DNA from: Proteiniborus sp. DW1
GTDB lineage: Bacteria > Bacillota > Clostridia > Tissierellales > Proteiniboraceae
Direction: 5' to 3'
Assembly (NCBI RefSeq): GCF_900095305.1
Contig: NZ_FMDO01000042.1
Span: 1 to 64,000, forward strand
DNA: 64,000 bases
How positions within the stretch are numbered: position 1 is the first letter of the stretch; every line of letters begins with the position of its first letter. The position numbers and the translations under genes are program-made. The notes beneath the pieces were generated by a model. The model was not told the origin of the DNA, did not search any database, and saw only the letters and a program-made list of their open reading frames with translations. Shown one piece after another: positions 36,318 to 45,762 of the stretch.

Positions 36318-38158
36318 TAGCAAACACCACCTATAAAGCTTTTATTTATACCACAACCTGTACATCCTTTTCTACAATCATGAGTAAGCTCTTCTTTTTT
36401 AGCTTTTTCATTCTCGCTTATAAGATATCTCTTAGAAACACCCACATCTATAAAATCCCAAGGAAGAACTTCGTCATAGCTCCTTTCTCTAGTAGCATAA
36501 AAATCAGGATCTATACCTGTTTCCTCAAAGGCCTCGATCCATTTCTCAAAGCTAAATTTATCAGCCCAACCATCAAATTTACATCCTTTTTCCCAAGCGT
36601 TAACCAATACCTGTGATAGTCGCCTGTCTCCTCTTGCTAGAACTGCTTCTAAATAGCTTAACCTAGAATCATGGTGATTATATGTTATCTTATTATCTTT
36701 AATACTACTTTTTAGTAATCCTATTTTCTTATTAAACATCTCTATGCTATCTTGAGGATACCATTGAAAAGGTGTAAAAGGCTTTGGAACAAAACAAGAG
36801 GTACTTACTGTAACCTTTAAGTTGCCTTTTCTCTGCTCTTTAGGCATTCTAAAGAAAATATCTTTTACCTTATAGGCTAAACTTTTTATTCCCATGACAT
36901 CATCAGATGTTTCAGTAGGTAATCCTATCATAAAATAAAGCTTTACTGTTGACCAACCAGAAGCAAAGGCTTCTTCTGTTGACTTTAGTAAATCTTCTTC
37001 TGTAATTCCTTTATTTATTACATCTCTTAGTCTTTGAGTACCAGCCTCAGGTGCAAAGGTTAGACCTGTTTTTCTAACCTTTTGAATCTCCTCTATTACT
37101 TCTAAAGGAAAAGAATCTAGTCTAAGAGAAGGCAAAGATAAGCCTACCTTTTTCTCCTTGTATTCTTTCATAAGTCTGCTCACTAACTCAAGTATCTGTG
37201 AATAATCACTAGTACTTAGAGAAGAGAGAGAAATTTCTTCGTGTCCTGTAGCTTCTATTAGCTTTCTTGCATAATCAATTAATGTATCAATACTTCTTTC
37301 CCTTACTGGTCTATATATAACTCCTGCTTGACAAAATCTACATCCTCTTGTACAACCCCTGAATATCTCTAGCATAACTCTATCATGAACTGTTTCAATA
37401 AAGGGAACAATTAATTTCTCTGGGAAAAATGCCTCATCCAGATTTTTTATTATTCTTTTCTTAATCTTGGCTGGATATTTTGCTTCTTTAGGAGTAAAAG
37501 ATTTTATGGTACCATCTTCGTTATAGTCTACACTATAAAATTCAGGTACATATATCCCCTCAATATTAGCTATCATTTCTAAATATTCTTTTCTTTCTTT
37601 TCCGCTTTTTTTCCACTGCTTATATACCTCTATTATTTCTAAAGTTACTTCTTCTCCTTCTCCTATTACAAAGAAGTCTATAATCCCAGCTAATGGCTCT
37701 GGATTATATGCACAAGGTCCTCCAGCCATTACAAAAGGGGCATCTTCTTTTCTATTCTTTGCCATTATAGGTAAACCCGCTAAATCAATCATGTTAATTA
37801 TATTGGTATAGCTCATCTCATATTGAAGCGTAAACCCAATAAAATCAAATTCCTTAATAAAGTCTTTGCTTTCTAAGGCAAATAGAGGAAGATTATTATT
37901 TCTCATTTCTTCTTCCATATCAGTCCAAGGTGCAAATACTCTTTCACAGTAAATATCTTCCTTGCTATTTAAAAGACTATATAGAATATGCATTCCCATG
38001 TGTGACATTCCTACCTCATAAACATCTGGAAAAGCAAATGCAAACCTAATAGTGTCCTCTGTAATATTCTTTTTTTCTATATTTAGTTCGTTTCCAATAT
38101 ATCTAGCTGGTTTTTCTACTTTATTTAAAATCTTCTCAAACTGCTCTTTATTTAACAT
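36317..38158 (-). CDS. TIGR03960 B12-binding radical SAM protein
   Basis: A 613-aa enzyme family of unknown reaction. The N-terminal part contains B12-binding-like segments (FAFPDVYEVGMSHMGMH) and the radical SAM cluster motif FRGCTRGCRFCQAG (CX3CX2C) near residue 270. A C-terminal CRKGCTGCG cluster is also present and may hold another metal site. It lies between spoIVFB and the DUF2344 gene, the common clostridial arrangement. Confidence 0.92.
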   Translation of the reverse strand: MLNKEQFEKILNKVEKPARYIGNELNIEKKNITEDTIRFAFAFPDVYEVGMSHMGMHILYSLLNSKEDIYCERVFAPWTDMEEEMRNNNLPLFALESKDFIKEFDFIGFTLQYEMSYTNIINMIDLAGLPIMAKNRKEDAPFVMAGGPCAYNPEPLAGIIDFFVIGEGEEVTLEIIEVYKQWKKSGKERKEYLEMIANIEGIYVPEFYSVDYNEDGTIKSFTPKEAKYPAKIKKRIIKNLDEAFFPEKLIVPFIETVHDRVMLEIFRGCTRGCRFCQAGVIYRPVRERSIDTLIDYARKLIEATGHEEISLSSLSTSDYSQILELVSRLMKEYKEKKVGLSLPSLRLDSFPLEVIEEIQKVRKTGLTFAPEAGTQRLRDVINKGITEEDLLKSTEEAFASGWSTVKLYFMIGLPTETSDDVMGIKSLAYKVKDIFFRMPKEQRKGNLKVTVSTSCFVPKPFTPFQWYPQDSIEMFNKKIGLLKSSIKDNKITYNHHDSRLSYLEAVLARGDRRLSQVLVNAWEKGCKFDGWADKFSFEKWIEAFEETGIDPDFYATRERSYDEVLPWDFIDVGVSKRYLISENEKAKKEELTHDCRKGCTGCGINKSFIGGVC

Positions 38159-38212
38159 TTAGCTCATCCTTTTCTTCTAAGTTAATTAATCCGTACTTAT
38201 GTTACTATTCTA

Positions 38213-39091
38213 TCATTTTTTTGATCTTATTAATAGTTCTCCTAATGTAATATCAAAGTCATGAGTATATATTCCTTCTAGCAATTGACTTTCAGTTATA
38301 GTACCAATAGTTTCTCCATTACTTTTAATAATAATGAATATATGATATTTATTAGGCAAAAAACAATCTAAAGCTTCTTTTATGCTAAGTGTTTCCATGC
38401 ACACCAAAACATGGACCTTCATTTTCTTTTTCTTATAAATTTCAGTTGTTTTTCCGGTAATAGATTTTATGAAAACAAAAGCTGCCATTTCTCTTTCTTT
38501 TCTGGCAGCTATTATAATAAATACTGCTATTAGACTTATGTATACTCCATTAATCATTAACCCATTTAATATATCATAGAGTATAAGAATTGTACATAGT
38601 ATATATGTAATATATGATAGCTTAATAGTTGCAAATTTATAACCCATAAATAAGGATAATACAGCCCTAACTATCTTTCCTCCGTCTAGTGGAAACACGG
38701 GTAAAATATTTATTATAAACATAAGTTTATTAATATTTATTACATATTCAATCAAATAACTGTCTAGATACAATTGCTTTAACCCTCTAAATATAACTAC
38801 TAATATTAAATTACTTAGGGGGCCAGCTATACAAATAAGTATTTCCTCTTTAGGAGAAATTGCTTCTATCTGTTCGAATCTTGCTATTCCCCCAAAAGGA
38901 AAAATTTCTATTTCCTTAACTTTAACTCCATACTTTATAGCAACAATACTATGAAAAATCTCATGCGCTAAAACAGCAATAACCACAACAAAAATCTCCA
39001 TATAATAGCCAAATAAAGAGTATAAGATGAATGTAGCCAGCATAAAGATATTAATCTTAATACTAATACTATTATTCCTTAATATATTCAT
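38213..39091 (-). CDS. spoIVFB: SpoIVFB-like site-2 protease (M50)
   Basis: A 292-aa intramembrane metalloprotease. It has zinc-binding HEIFH in TM2 (near 44-48), NILPVFPLDGGK as the third-ligand segment and a C-terminal CBS-like domain (about 225-290). SpoIVFB cleaves pro-sigma K in the forespore membrane during sporulation. The partner-like gene immediately upstream supports the role. Confidence 0.9.
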   Translation of the reverse strand: MNILRNNSISIKINIFMLATFILYSLFGYYMEIFVVVIAVLAHEIFHSIVAIKYGVKVKEIEIFPFGGIARFEQIEAISPKEEILICIAGPLSNLILVVIFRGLKQLYLDSYLIEYVININKLMFIINILPVFPLDGGKIVRAVLSLFMGYKFATIKLSYITYILCTILILYDILNGLMINGVYISLIAVFIIIAARKEREMAAFVFIKSITGKTTEIYKKKKMKVHVLVCMETLSIKEALDCFLPNKYHIFIIIKSNGETIGTITESQLLEGIYTHDFDITLGELLIRSKK

Positions 39092-39107
39092 CTAGAAAGC
39101 CTACCTA

Positions 39108-39455
39108 TCAATTAGAAATATCTGAATTAAACGTCTCTATTACTTTATCAGGTAACTTAACTGCACCCTTTACAAAATCAATTACTTTTTTTGTATCTTC
39201 CTTTATATCAAAGGAATAATTTATAGATTCATCTACAATTCTAATTATATTATTAGTAAGTTTTAGATTTATTTTTTTTATTATTAAGACAGCTAAAACA
39301 ATTACAATACAGATTAATATTTTATTGAGCTGCTTTCTATAGAAACTTGCTCCACTACTGTTAGTATAGGTATTATATACTCTTTTTTTCCTTAGACTGT
39401 TCAATAACATAACTACTCTTCTGCTTAGTTTCTCTTTAATACTTATTGCAACCAC
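39108..39455 (-). CDS. Short SpoIVFA-like membrane protein lacking peptidase domain
   Basis: 115 aa with a basic N-terminus and one TM helix (about 45-65, LICIVIVLAVLII), then a short extracytoplasmic tail that ends after 50 residues. Position directly before spoIVFB and topology suggest SpoIVFA. SpoIVFA proteins, however, carry a C-terminal LytM/M23 domain of about 120 aa, and this one stops with no remnants downstream. The start is uncertain: the frame opens at GTG inside AAAGAGGGTGG. It may be a natural short form or a degenerate one. Confidence 0.6.
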   Translation of the reverse strand: MVAISIKEKLSRRVVMLLNSLRKKRVYNTYTNSSGASFYRKQLNKILICIVIVLAVLIIKKINLKLTNNIIRIVDESINYSFDIKEDTKKVIDFVKGAVKLPDKVIETFNSDISN

Positions 39456-39516
39456 CCTCTTTCAGTTTAGTATATTTATATTTATAAGAAAGTGATTTTA
39501 TTACATATTAGATCAT

Positions 39517-39559
39517 AAAAAAACCTATGATTTCAAAAAGTAGAGAACCATAGGTTTTT
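39517..39559 (-). terminator. Terminator after mgsA
   Basis: An 11-bp AAAACCTATG/CATAGGTTTT-type stem (39517-39529 with 39549-39559) just past the mgsA stop, with a T-run on the minus strand. It separates the min-mgsA genes from spoIVF. Confidence 0.7.
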
Positions 39560-39562
39560 AGA

Positions 39563-39985
39563 CTAGTCTATGTTATTGTACGTTTCAGATTGTCTAATTA
39601 TCTCTCTCCAATGCATATCTCCTCTTTCAAGAGCTTTTATCAAAAGCTCTGCAGTGGCGATATTTGTAGCAATAGGAATAGCATGAACATCACTGAGTCT
39701 AAGTAGTGCCTGAACGTCTGGTTCATGAGGCTGAGCAGTTAAAGGATCTCTTAAAAATATAATAAGATCCATTTCATTACTTGCTACTTTAGAACCAATT
39801 TGTTGGTCACCACCTAAAGGACCTGACATCATACGTTCTATCTCTAGACCTGTAGCTTCTATTATTAACTTACCAGTAGTTCCTGTAGCATAGAGATGAT
39901 GTTTTTCAAGAATATGTTTATATGCAACTGAAAAATTAACAAGTTGCTTTTTTTTATTATCATGAGCAATTAAAGCAATATTCAT
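39563..39985 (-). CDS. mgsA: Methylglyoxal synthase
   Basis: A 140-aa enzyme converting dihydroxyacetone phosphate to methylglyoxal and phosphate. It shows [31 protein letters not shown] and the catalytic Asp segment [17 protein letters not shown] at 39985 follows GGAGG; the open frame extends slightly further. It sits after minE, where rodA is frequently found in related genomes but not here. Confidence 0.96.
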   Translation of the reverse strand: MNIALIAHDNKKKQLVNFSVAYKHILEKHHLYATGTTGKLIIEATGLEIERMMSGPLGGDQQIGSKVASNEMDLIIFLRDPLTAQPHEPDVQALLRLSDVHAIPIATNIATAELLIKALERGDMHWREIIRQSETYNNID

Positions 39986-40012
39986 ATTTTCCTCCAATCA
40001 CAAAGGTCCTGT

Positions 40013-40297
40013 TTATTTTAATGATTGTTCCTTCATCTTCAGTATTGGTATATTAGCAATTAAGGCTGGTATAGGTGTGTTGTCACTTTCTCTTCTGGTT
40101 CTTGTTAATTTAATGTCTAAGCCTTCCTCATCAATAACCATGTAATCAGATATTACTCTTATTATGTCCCCTTTTAGAATTTCTAAAAAGTGAGGAGAAA
40201 TATTTGCTCTGTCATGGATTAAAACTAACTTTAGTCTTTCTTTTGCTACGTTCTTACTTTTATCTTCACTTTTACTAAAAAATTTGAATATATCCAA
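40013..40297 (-). CDS. minE: Cell division topological specificity factor MinE
   Basis: A 94-aa partner of MinD that positions the septum. It has an N-terminal amphipathic MinD-binding region (MDIFKFFSK, AKERLKLVLIHDR) and a C-terminal topological domain (ILKGDIIRVISDYM). Together with minC and minD it forms the complete oscillating set, as in many Clostridia. Confidence 0.95.
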   Translation of the reverse strand: MDIFKFFSKSEDKSKNVAKERLKLVLIHDRANISPHFLEILKGDIIRVISDYMVIDEEGLDIKLTRTRRESDNTPIPALIANIPILKMKEQSLK

Positions 40298-40316
40298 GTT
40301 TACCCCTCCTTTTTAG

Positions 40317-41111
40317 TTATTTACCAAATATTAATTTCCTTAACTTGCTAAAGACTCCTTCATCTACGTCTAATTCTAATAAGGCTACTTCTTCTCCCAT
40401 TATTCTTTTAGCTATATTTCTGTAGGCCTGTCCAGCAAGACTTTTATCATCAATAACTACTGGCTCTCCTTTATTAGTGGAAATTACAATTGCCTCATCA
40501 TCAGGCACTACTCCAATTAAATCTATGGCTAAAATATCAGTCATATCATCAATGTTCATCATGTCGCCTTTTTTTACCATATCAGGTCTTATTCTATTAA
40601 CTATCAATTTAGGATTATGTAGACCTTTTGCTTCTAGTAAACCAATTATTCTATCTGCATCTCTTACAGCTGATATTTCTGGAGTAGTAACTACTAAAGC
40701 CCTATCCGCACCAGCTATAGCATTTTGAAATCCTTGTTCTATGCCTGCGGGACAATCAATAATTACATAATCAAACATTTCTCTTAATTCATTACATAAT
40801 TCAAGCATTTGTGAAGGGTTAACCGCATTTTTGTCCTTTGTTTGTGCAGCAGGTAAAAGAAACAATCCATCATATCTTTTATCCTTTATAAGTCCTTGCT
40901 TTAATCTACATACCTTTTCGACAACATCAACAATATCATATACTATTCTATTTTCAAGCCCCATAACAACATCAAGATTTCTTAGTCCAATATCAGCATC
41001 TACTATGGCAACCTTTTTGCCTGCCATTGCTAGACCTGTTCCAATATTTGCTGTGGTAGTAGTCTTACCTACTCCACCTTTTCCCGATGTTACAACAATA
41101 ACTTCACCCAT
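40317..41111 (-). CDS. minD: Septum site-determining protein MinD
   Basis: A 264-aa membrane-cycling ATPase. It has a deviant Walker A GKGGVGKTTTT, DADIGLRNLD and a C-terminal amphipathic membrane anchor, FSKLRKLIFGK. ATG at 41111 lies 9 nt after AGGAGG; the longer TTG start abuts that site and is less likely. Confidence 0.96.
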   Translation of the reverse strand: MGEVIVVTSGKGGVGKTTTTANIGTGLAMAGKKVAIVDADIGLRNLDVVMGLENRIVYDIVDVVEKVCRLKQGLIKDKRYDGLFLLPAAQTKDKNAVNPSQMLELCNELREMFDYVIIDCPAGIEQGFQNAIAGADRALVVTTPEISAVRDADRIIGLLEAKGLHNPKLIVNRIRPDMVKKGDMMNIDDMTDILAIDLIGVVPDDEAIVISTNKGEPVVIDDKSLAGQAYRNIAKRIMGEEVALLELDVDEGVFSKLRKLIFGK

Positions 41112-41130
41112 ATAGGACAACCTCCTATTC

Positions 41131-41772
41131 TTATTTATTTTTAGGTAGATAAGTTTCTATGAGAACTGCATCGTCTTTCACCCTTGCGATTTCTGGCCAT
41201 TTTGATAGCTCTACTTCTCCATCAGGCTTCCTAGCAATGATATTTGCTATCCTTAGCTGTGTAGGAAGTAAATAAAAGGCTACTACTATAGCTTCCTTAT
41301 TACCATCACAGCCTGCATGAGCCATGCCTCTTAAGGCCCCAAGAATAACTATATTGCCTTTTGCCATGACAATTCCGCCGGGATTTACATCACCTATTAC
41401 AACTAAGTTACCTTCAGATTCTACAGTTTGGCCAGATCTGACAGTGGCTCTTACAAACCTTGTATACCCTTCTTCGATTCCATCAAAAAATTGAACTTGT
41501 GACGATTCAATATTATCTGCCTTCTTTTCAGTTTTATCAGCTTCATCTACATCAATTCCATATTTATTGATTATTATACCTTTAAGTTCCTCCTTTTCCT
41601 CATCAGATAGTTTTTTTCCTTTAATACTTACTACTTTAGCTCCTTTAAAAAATGAGCCTGCTTTATTAAGATTGCTTTCTAGCTGTTCTTTTATTTTTTG
41701 AAAATTTCCTTCCTTAACAAAAATATATATACCATCCTGATTCCCTTTAAATGTAACTAAGCTCTGACTCAT
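41131..41772 (-). CDS. minC: Septum site-determining protein MinC
   Basis: A 213-aa FtsZ polymerisation inhibitor. The N-terminal MinC_N domain is divergent. The C-terminal right-handed beta-helix is clear (GQTVESEGNLVVIGDVNPGG, GNIVILGALRGMAHAG). It is the first of minC-minD-minE. Confidence 0.95.
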   Translation of the reverse strand: MSQSLVTFKGNQDGIYIFVKEGNFQKIKEQLESNLNKAGSFFKGAKVVSIKGKKLSDEEKEELKGIIINKYGIDVDEADKTEKKADNIESSQVQFFDGIEEGYTRFVRATVRSGQTVESEGNLVVIGDVNPGGIVMAKGNIVILGALRGMAHAGCDGNKEAIVVAFYLLPTQLRIANIIARKPDGEVELSKWPEIARVKDDAVLIETYLPKNK

Positions 41773-41870
41773 TTGTCACCCTCCAAAAGTAAACACCTAT
41801 TCTTTTTATTCTTCATATTTTGCATAATTCCTTCTTATTTTTGATAAAAATAAATGGCAAGTAGAAAATT

Positions 41871-44800
41871 CTACTTAGCCAATTTATTCCTCACAGTAAA
41901 TTCACTATTTTCGTCGTAATTGTATCCAAGATACTGCATTATCACTTCTCTCGCGACAGGTGCAGCGTATCCACCAGTACCTCCTTGAAATATAACTACT
42001 GATACTGCAATCTCAGCTGCCTCTGGATTATTTTCCTCATATGGTCCATATGCAACAAACCAAGCATAGTTATCATATTTTTCACCTGTTACGGGGTTAG
42101 TTCCCGAGTTCTGAGCAGTTCCTGTTTTTGAAGCTATTTTTACAGGAAGATTACTAAAAATTGCCCTAACACTACCATCACTAGTAACCATTCCCATACC
42201 TTTATTTACCTCATTGATAAAATTATAATTACTTAAGTTTACTTTATTAGATTCTCTTAAAGGTTCAAAAACCGTTTGTGAGTTGTCATGGCTTTCAGCT
42301 TTGGAAATTGCACTTACATTATGTCTGTATCCACCATTCGCTAAAGTAGCTACATAGTTTACCATTTGGATTGGAGTATAAGCATTCTGTCCTTGCCCTA
42401 TGGAAATATTCAGGGTATCTGCTTGCTTCCAACCTGATTGGTTTAAATAAGTGTATTTTATGACATCAGCAAGGTCCTCCCTACTACCTTCTAGTTTCTT
42501 TTCACCATTAATATTAAGCTTATCTAGTCTTCTAACTACTTCTCTCTTGCTAAGAGGCTCTTCAAACTCAGCCCAACTTACGATCTCATCTACTATTTTT
42601 GCAATTTCCTTTTCATCTAATGTTATTCCTTCTTTAATAAAATCTCTAATATTAGTGTTCAAAAATCTTCTTAGCCCAATTTTTGTATTATTTGTCTTTA
42701 GATTTGTATCTGGAACACCAACAGCTCTCTCTCCTGCTATTTCTATTCCTGTTTTATCATCAAGACCAAATTCTTTAGCAATTTTCAAAATATCCTCAAT
42801 TTCTACCTTTCCACCTAATCCTTCTCCTGTCCTCGGATTCCTGCCCATAGTAACACTATAAAAATAATAGTTACAGGAATCTCTTATGGCTTCTGCTAAG
42901 TTAACCAAACCATGAGATCTTCCATAATCATTCCAATACCAACAACCAAATCTTCCGTTACCTATCTCTACAACTCCATAGTCGTATATTTTTTTACTTG
43001 CACTTATACCTTTTTCTTGTGCTGCCAAACCTGTTATCATCTTAAATATAGAGCCAGGCTGGATCGCAGTTTGTAAAGCAATATTATAAAGAGGCCTCGG
43101 TGCTAGTGGATCTTCCTCATGTTCTGGCATCAAACTTCTCCAATCTTCATCAGAAATACCTGTTACAAAAAGATTTGGATCATATGCTGGGTAATTAGCT
43201 ATAGCTAGAATCTCACCTGTCTTAACATTAGTTGCAACAACTGCTCCAGAAGTAGCATTTTTATATGCTTGGGAAAACTTATAGTTGCCCCAATCACTTT
43301 GAAATTCTCCACCTATTTGTATCTGCTCTACGGCTTGCTTTAATGCTTGTTCTGCTACTTTTTGTAACTCAAGATCTATTGTTAAATAAAGATTGTTTCC
43401 TGGTATAGGCTTTACTTCGTCCAATACCTTTATTGTATTACCTAAAACGTCTACCTCAACACGCCTGCTGCCATTGCTTCCCCTTAAATATTCTTCAAAG
43501 CTATCTTCTACACCTGTTTTCCCAATAATGTCATTAGGTGAATATCCCAGCTCCTCAATATATTTTTTTATTTCATTTGCTTGTGATATCTTGCCTAAAT
43601 AACCTAAAAGATGAGCAGCTGTTTCTCCATTAGGATAATACCTAACTGGCTCTATTGATACTCCTACACCAAGTAGCTCAATTTTATTTTCTTCTAGTTT
43701 TGCTACAGTACTATTTCTTATTCCATATGCTATGTTTATTGGTTGATAGGCTCTGTGTCCTTGTTTATTTAATTGTTCTAAAATCAGCATTATAGATCTG
43801 GCTTCATACTTATTAAGTCCATCTTCGATTTTATATTTATCAACTAAAAACTCGAAGGCTTCCATTGCAGTACTTTTTTCTGGCACCTTATACTGTTCAA
43901 GCCAGCTTGTTTTATTATTTATAGCAACATATTCCCAATTAGCAATAGATATTCTTGGATTCACATATCCAAGCACCTTTTCCTGGGCAATAGCCTTAAT
44001 TCTATCATCTAATATAAACTCTGACATAATATTGTTTTTATTAGCAATATAAACTAAGGACTCTATAGCTGTTAATTCTCCTTCTATATTCTCGCTTTTA
44101 TAGAACTTATCCTTTTCTTCGTCATCAATATATTTATATGAAACATTGCTTTCTTCTTCCTCTATAATAATATCTACTGGAATATGGATATTATGTTCAT
44201 TGAGTTTATCAATTAATATTTGTCCTGGAATTAATTGTTCTTTGTCCTTTTGGTTATCACTTTCTTTAATTTTTATATCTGTAAGAACTTCATATTTAGC
44301 ATTTGTTTGTAAAATAATGTTTACAAAATCATCTTTTGCTTGGCTATCCATTGTTATATTTCCGAAGCTCTTCATTAAGCTTCTTTTTATAGCCCTATAT
44401 TCTTCATCAAAGCTAAAGCTATATGGTTCTAAGTGTATTTCACTTGCTAATCCATGGTCTTGCAATACTTTATATGTTAGCTCTCTTACAATTGGATTAT
44501 TGATTAGCTTCATGAGGTTTTTTTTGTTTTCTGCTATTTTTGAAACAAGTAAATCTCTTGCAGATATGTCCCTCGGTATGTTATTCTCTTTTTGCCATTT
44601 GTCTATATCTACATTTGAATCATAATAATATATAACATTTCCTTCATCATCTAATTTTATTTTTATAGGCATTGAAATGCCTTCGTTTTCCAAAGTATTT
44701 ACAGCTCTCTCTGCTGTAAAAAATATTCTAGAATTTACAGCATCATCAATTCTCATAGTTGAATTTATAAGCTCTCCTATGAGATTGTTATCTATAAGTA

Positions 44801-45230
44801 ATTCTAACACATATTCATTAGGCGTCTTGCTATTTTCCATGTACATAGTTTCATTATTAAATAAAAAAACATTTAATTCTATAGGAAACTCATCTATATA
44901 GTTAACACCTTCACCGTCCAGTATCCTAACAAGCTTGAGTATGGCATTATTCCTTTTATCAGTGTCCTTAATATTTAATTCATCTTTCATAACTTGAACT
45001 GTAAAGCTAGGTTTATTACCTGCTAATAACCTTCCGTATCTGTCTCTTATTTCACCTCTAGGCGCAGTTATAGATATTTGTTTTACTCTTTTGCTATTTG
45101 ATATCCTCCTCATTTCCTCACCTTCTACAATAGTGAGTGTTGCAAGTCTAAAAGCCAAAACAACACATATTAAAATAATAAGAAAAATAAGAATATTGTA
45201 TCTATCTTTTATCTTTTCCCAAAATTTCAT
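41871..45230 (-). CDS. mrdA: Penicillin-binding protein 2 (unusually long)
   Basis: A class B transpeptidase for cell elongation, 1119 aa against about 600-700 in most bacteria. N-terminal TM (about 12-32), then the PBP dimer region with APRGEIRDRYGRLLA. The serine SXXK PGSIFK is at about residue 730, SXN (DSCNY) near 784 and KTG (SKTGTAQ) near 1034. The extra length lies before the transpeptidase domain (about 150-500) and seems to hold three loosely repeated WL/P...SA...FL-type units. The start is ATG 45230 behind GGGAGGTG. It follows mreD by 13 nt of overlap. Confidence 0.93.
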   Translation of the reverse strand: MKFWEKIKDRYNILIFLIILICVVLAFRLATLTIVEGEEMRRISNSKRVKQISITAPRGEIRDRYGRLLAGNKPSFTVQVMKDELNIKDTDKRNNAILKLVRILDGEGVNYIDEFPIELNVFLFNNETMYMENSKTPNEYVLELLIDNNLIGELINSTMRIDDAVNSRIFFTAERAVNTLENEGISMPIKIKLDDEGNVIYYYDSNVDIDKWQKENNIPRDISARDLLVSKIAENKKNLMKLINNPIVRELTYKVLQDHGLASEIHLEPYSFSFDEEYRAIKRSLMKSFGNITMDSQAKDDFVNIILQTNAKYEVLTDIKIKESDNQKDKEQLIPGQILIDKLNEHNIHIPVDIIIEEEESNVSYKYIDDEEKDKFYKSENIEGELTAIESLVYIANKNNIMSEFILDDRIKAIAQEKVLGYVNPRISIANWEYVAINNKTSWLEQYKVPEKSTAMEAFEFLVDKYKIEDGLNKYEARSIMLILEQLNKQGHRAYQPINIAYGIRNSTVAKLEENKIELLGVGVSIEPVRYYPNGETAAHLLGYLGKISQANEIKKYIEELGYSPNDIIGKTGVEDSFEEYLRGSNGSRRVEVDVLGNTIKVLDEVKPIPGNNLYLTIDLELQKVAEQALKQAVEQIQIGGEFQSDWGNYKFSQAYKNATSGAVVATNVKTGEILAIANYPAYDPNLFVTGISDEDWRSLMPEHEEDPLAPRPLYNIALQTAIQPGSIFKMITGLAAQEKGISASKKIYDYGVVEIGNGRFGCWYWNDYGRSHGLVNLAEAIRDSCNYYFYSVTMGRNPRTGEGLGGKVEIEDILKIAKEFGLDDKTGIEIAGERAVGVPDTNLKTNNTKIGLRRFLNTNIRDFIKEGITLDEKEIAKIVDEIVSWAEFEEPLSKREVVRRLDKLNINGEKKLEGSREDLADVIKYTYLNQSGWKQADTLNISIGQGQNAYTPIQMVNYVATLANGGYRHNVSAISKAESHDNSQTVFEPLRESNKVNLSNYNFINEVNKGMGMVTSDGSVRAIFSNLPVKIASKTGTAQNSGTNPVTGEKYDNYAWFVAYGPYEENNPEAAEIAVSVVIFQGGTGGYAAPVAREVIMQYLGYNYDENSEFTVRNKLAK

Positions 45231-45243
45231 CCTTTCACCTCCC

Positions 45244-45747
45244 TTATTTCTTTCCAAAGGTCATTTGTCGTGGGCGAAATAGTCTTAGAAATTGTTTGTA
45301 AAAGAAAATAGATAGTAAGGAGTTATAAATCACTTCTAATACGACAACATTTTTAATAAACAAAATCAAATCAATATTCATTGATAGAAAATACATAAAA
45401 ACATAACAAGTCAAATGAAAAGCAAATGTTGATATTGCCGTAAAGACAAAAGGTAAGAACAAATTTTCCTTAAATACTTTTTTTTCTGTTAATCCAATAA
45501 CATAGCCAATTATAAAGTAAATTAAGGCATGCACCCCTATAACATCATAAAAGAGCATATCCTGCAAAAAACCTAGTATTAATCCTAAAATACTCCCCGT
45601 TTTTTTACCAGAGAGTATGGAAATACATACAATTATTATCAAGGATGTATTGGGTACAACACCAAGTATGCTAACATGCTGTAGTATAGTAGATTCTAAT
45701 ATAAAATTTAATAATACTAATATGCCTATTATAAAGTACTTCACCAT
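45244..45747 (-). CDS. mreD: Rod shape-determining protein MreD
   Basis: A 167-aa polytopic membrane protein with five to six predicted TM segments and the usual LGFLQDMLFYDVIGVHAL loop. It belongs to the MreBCD elongasome with MreC upstream and PBP2 downstream. Confidence 0.9.
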   Translation of the reverse strand: MVKYFIIGILVLLNFILESTILQHVSILGVVPNTSLIIIVCISILSGKKTGSILGLILGFLQDMLFYDVIGVHALIYFIIGYVIGLTEKKVFKENLFLPFVFTAISTFAFHLTCYVFMYFLSMNIDLILFIKNVVVLEVIYNSLLSIFFYKQFLRLFRPRQMTFGKK

Positions 45748-45762
45748 TTTTTCCCCTTTTAT

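Noticed and set aside
40912..40930. TTCGACA Spo0A-like cores inside coding sequence (in minD, and a TGTCGAA near 61702 in agrC)
   Set aside because: They are within genes and not near a promoter; chance matches to a 7-mer.
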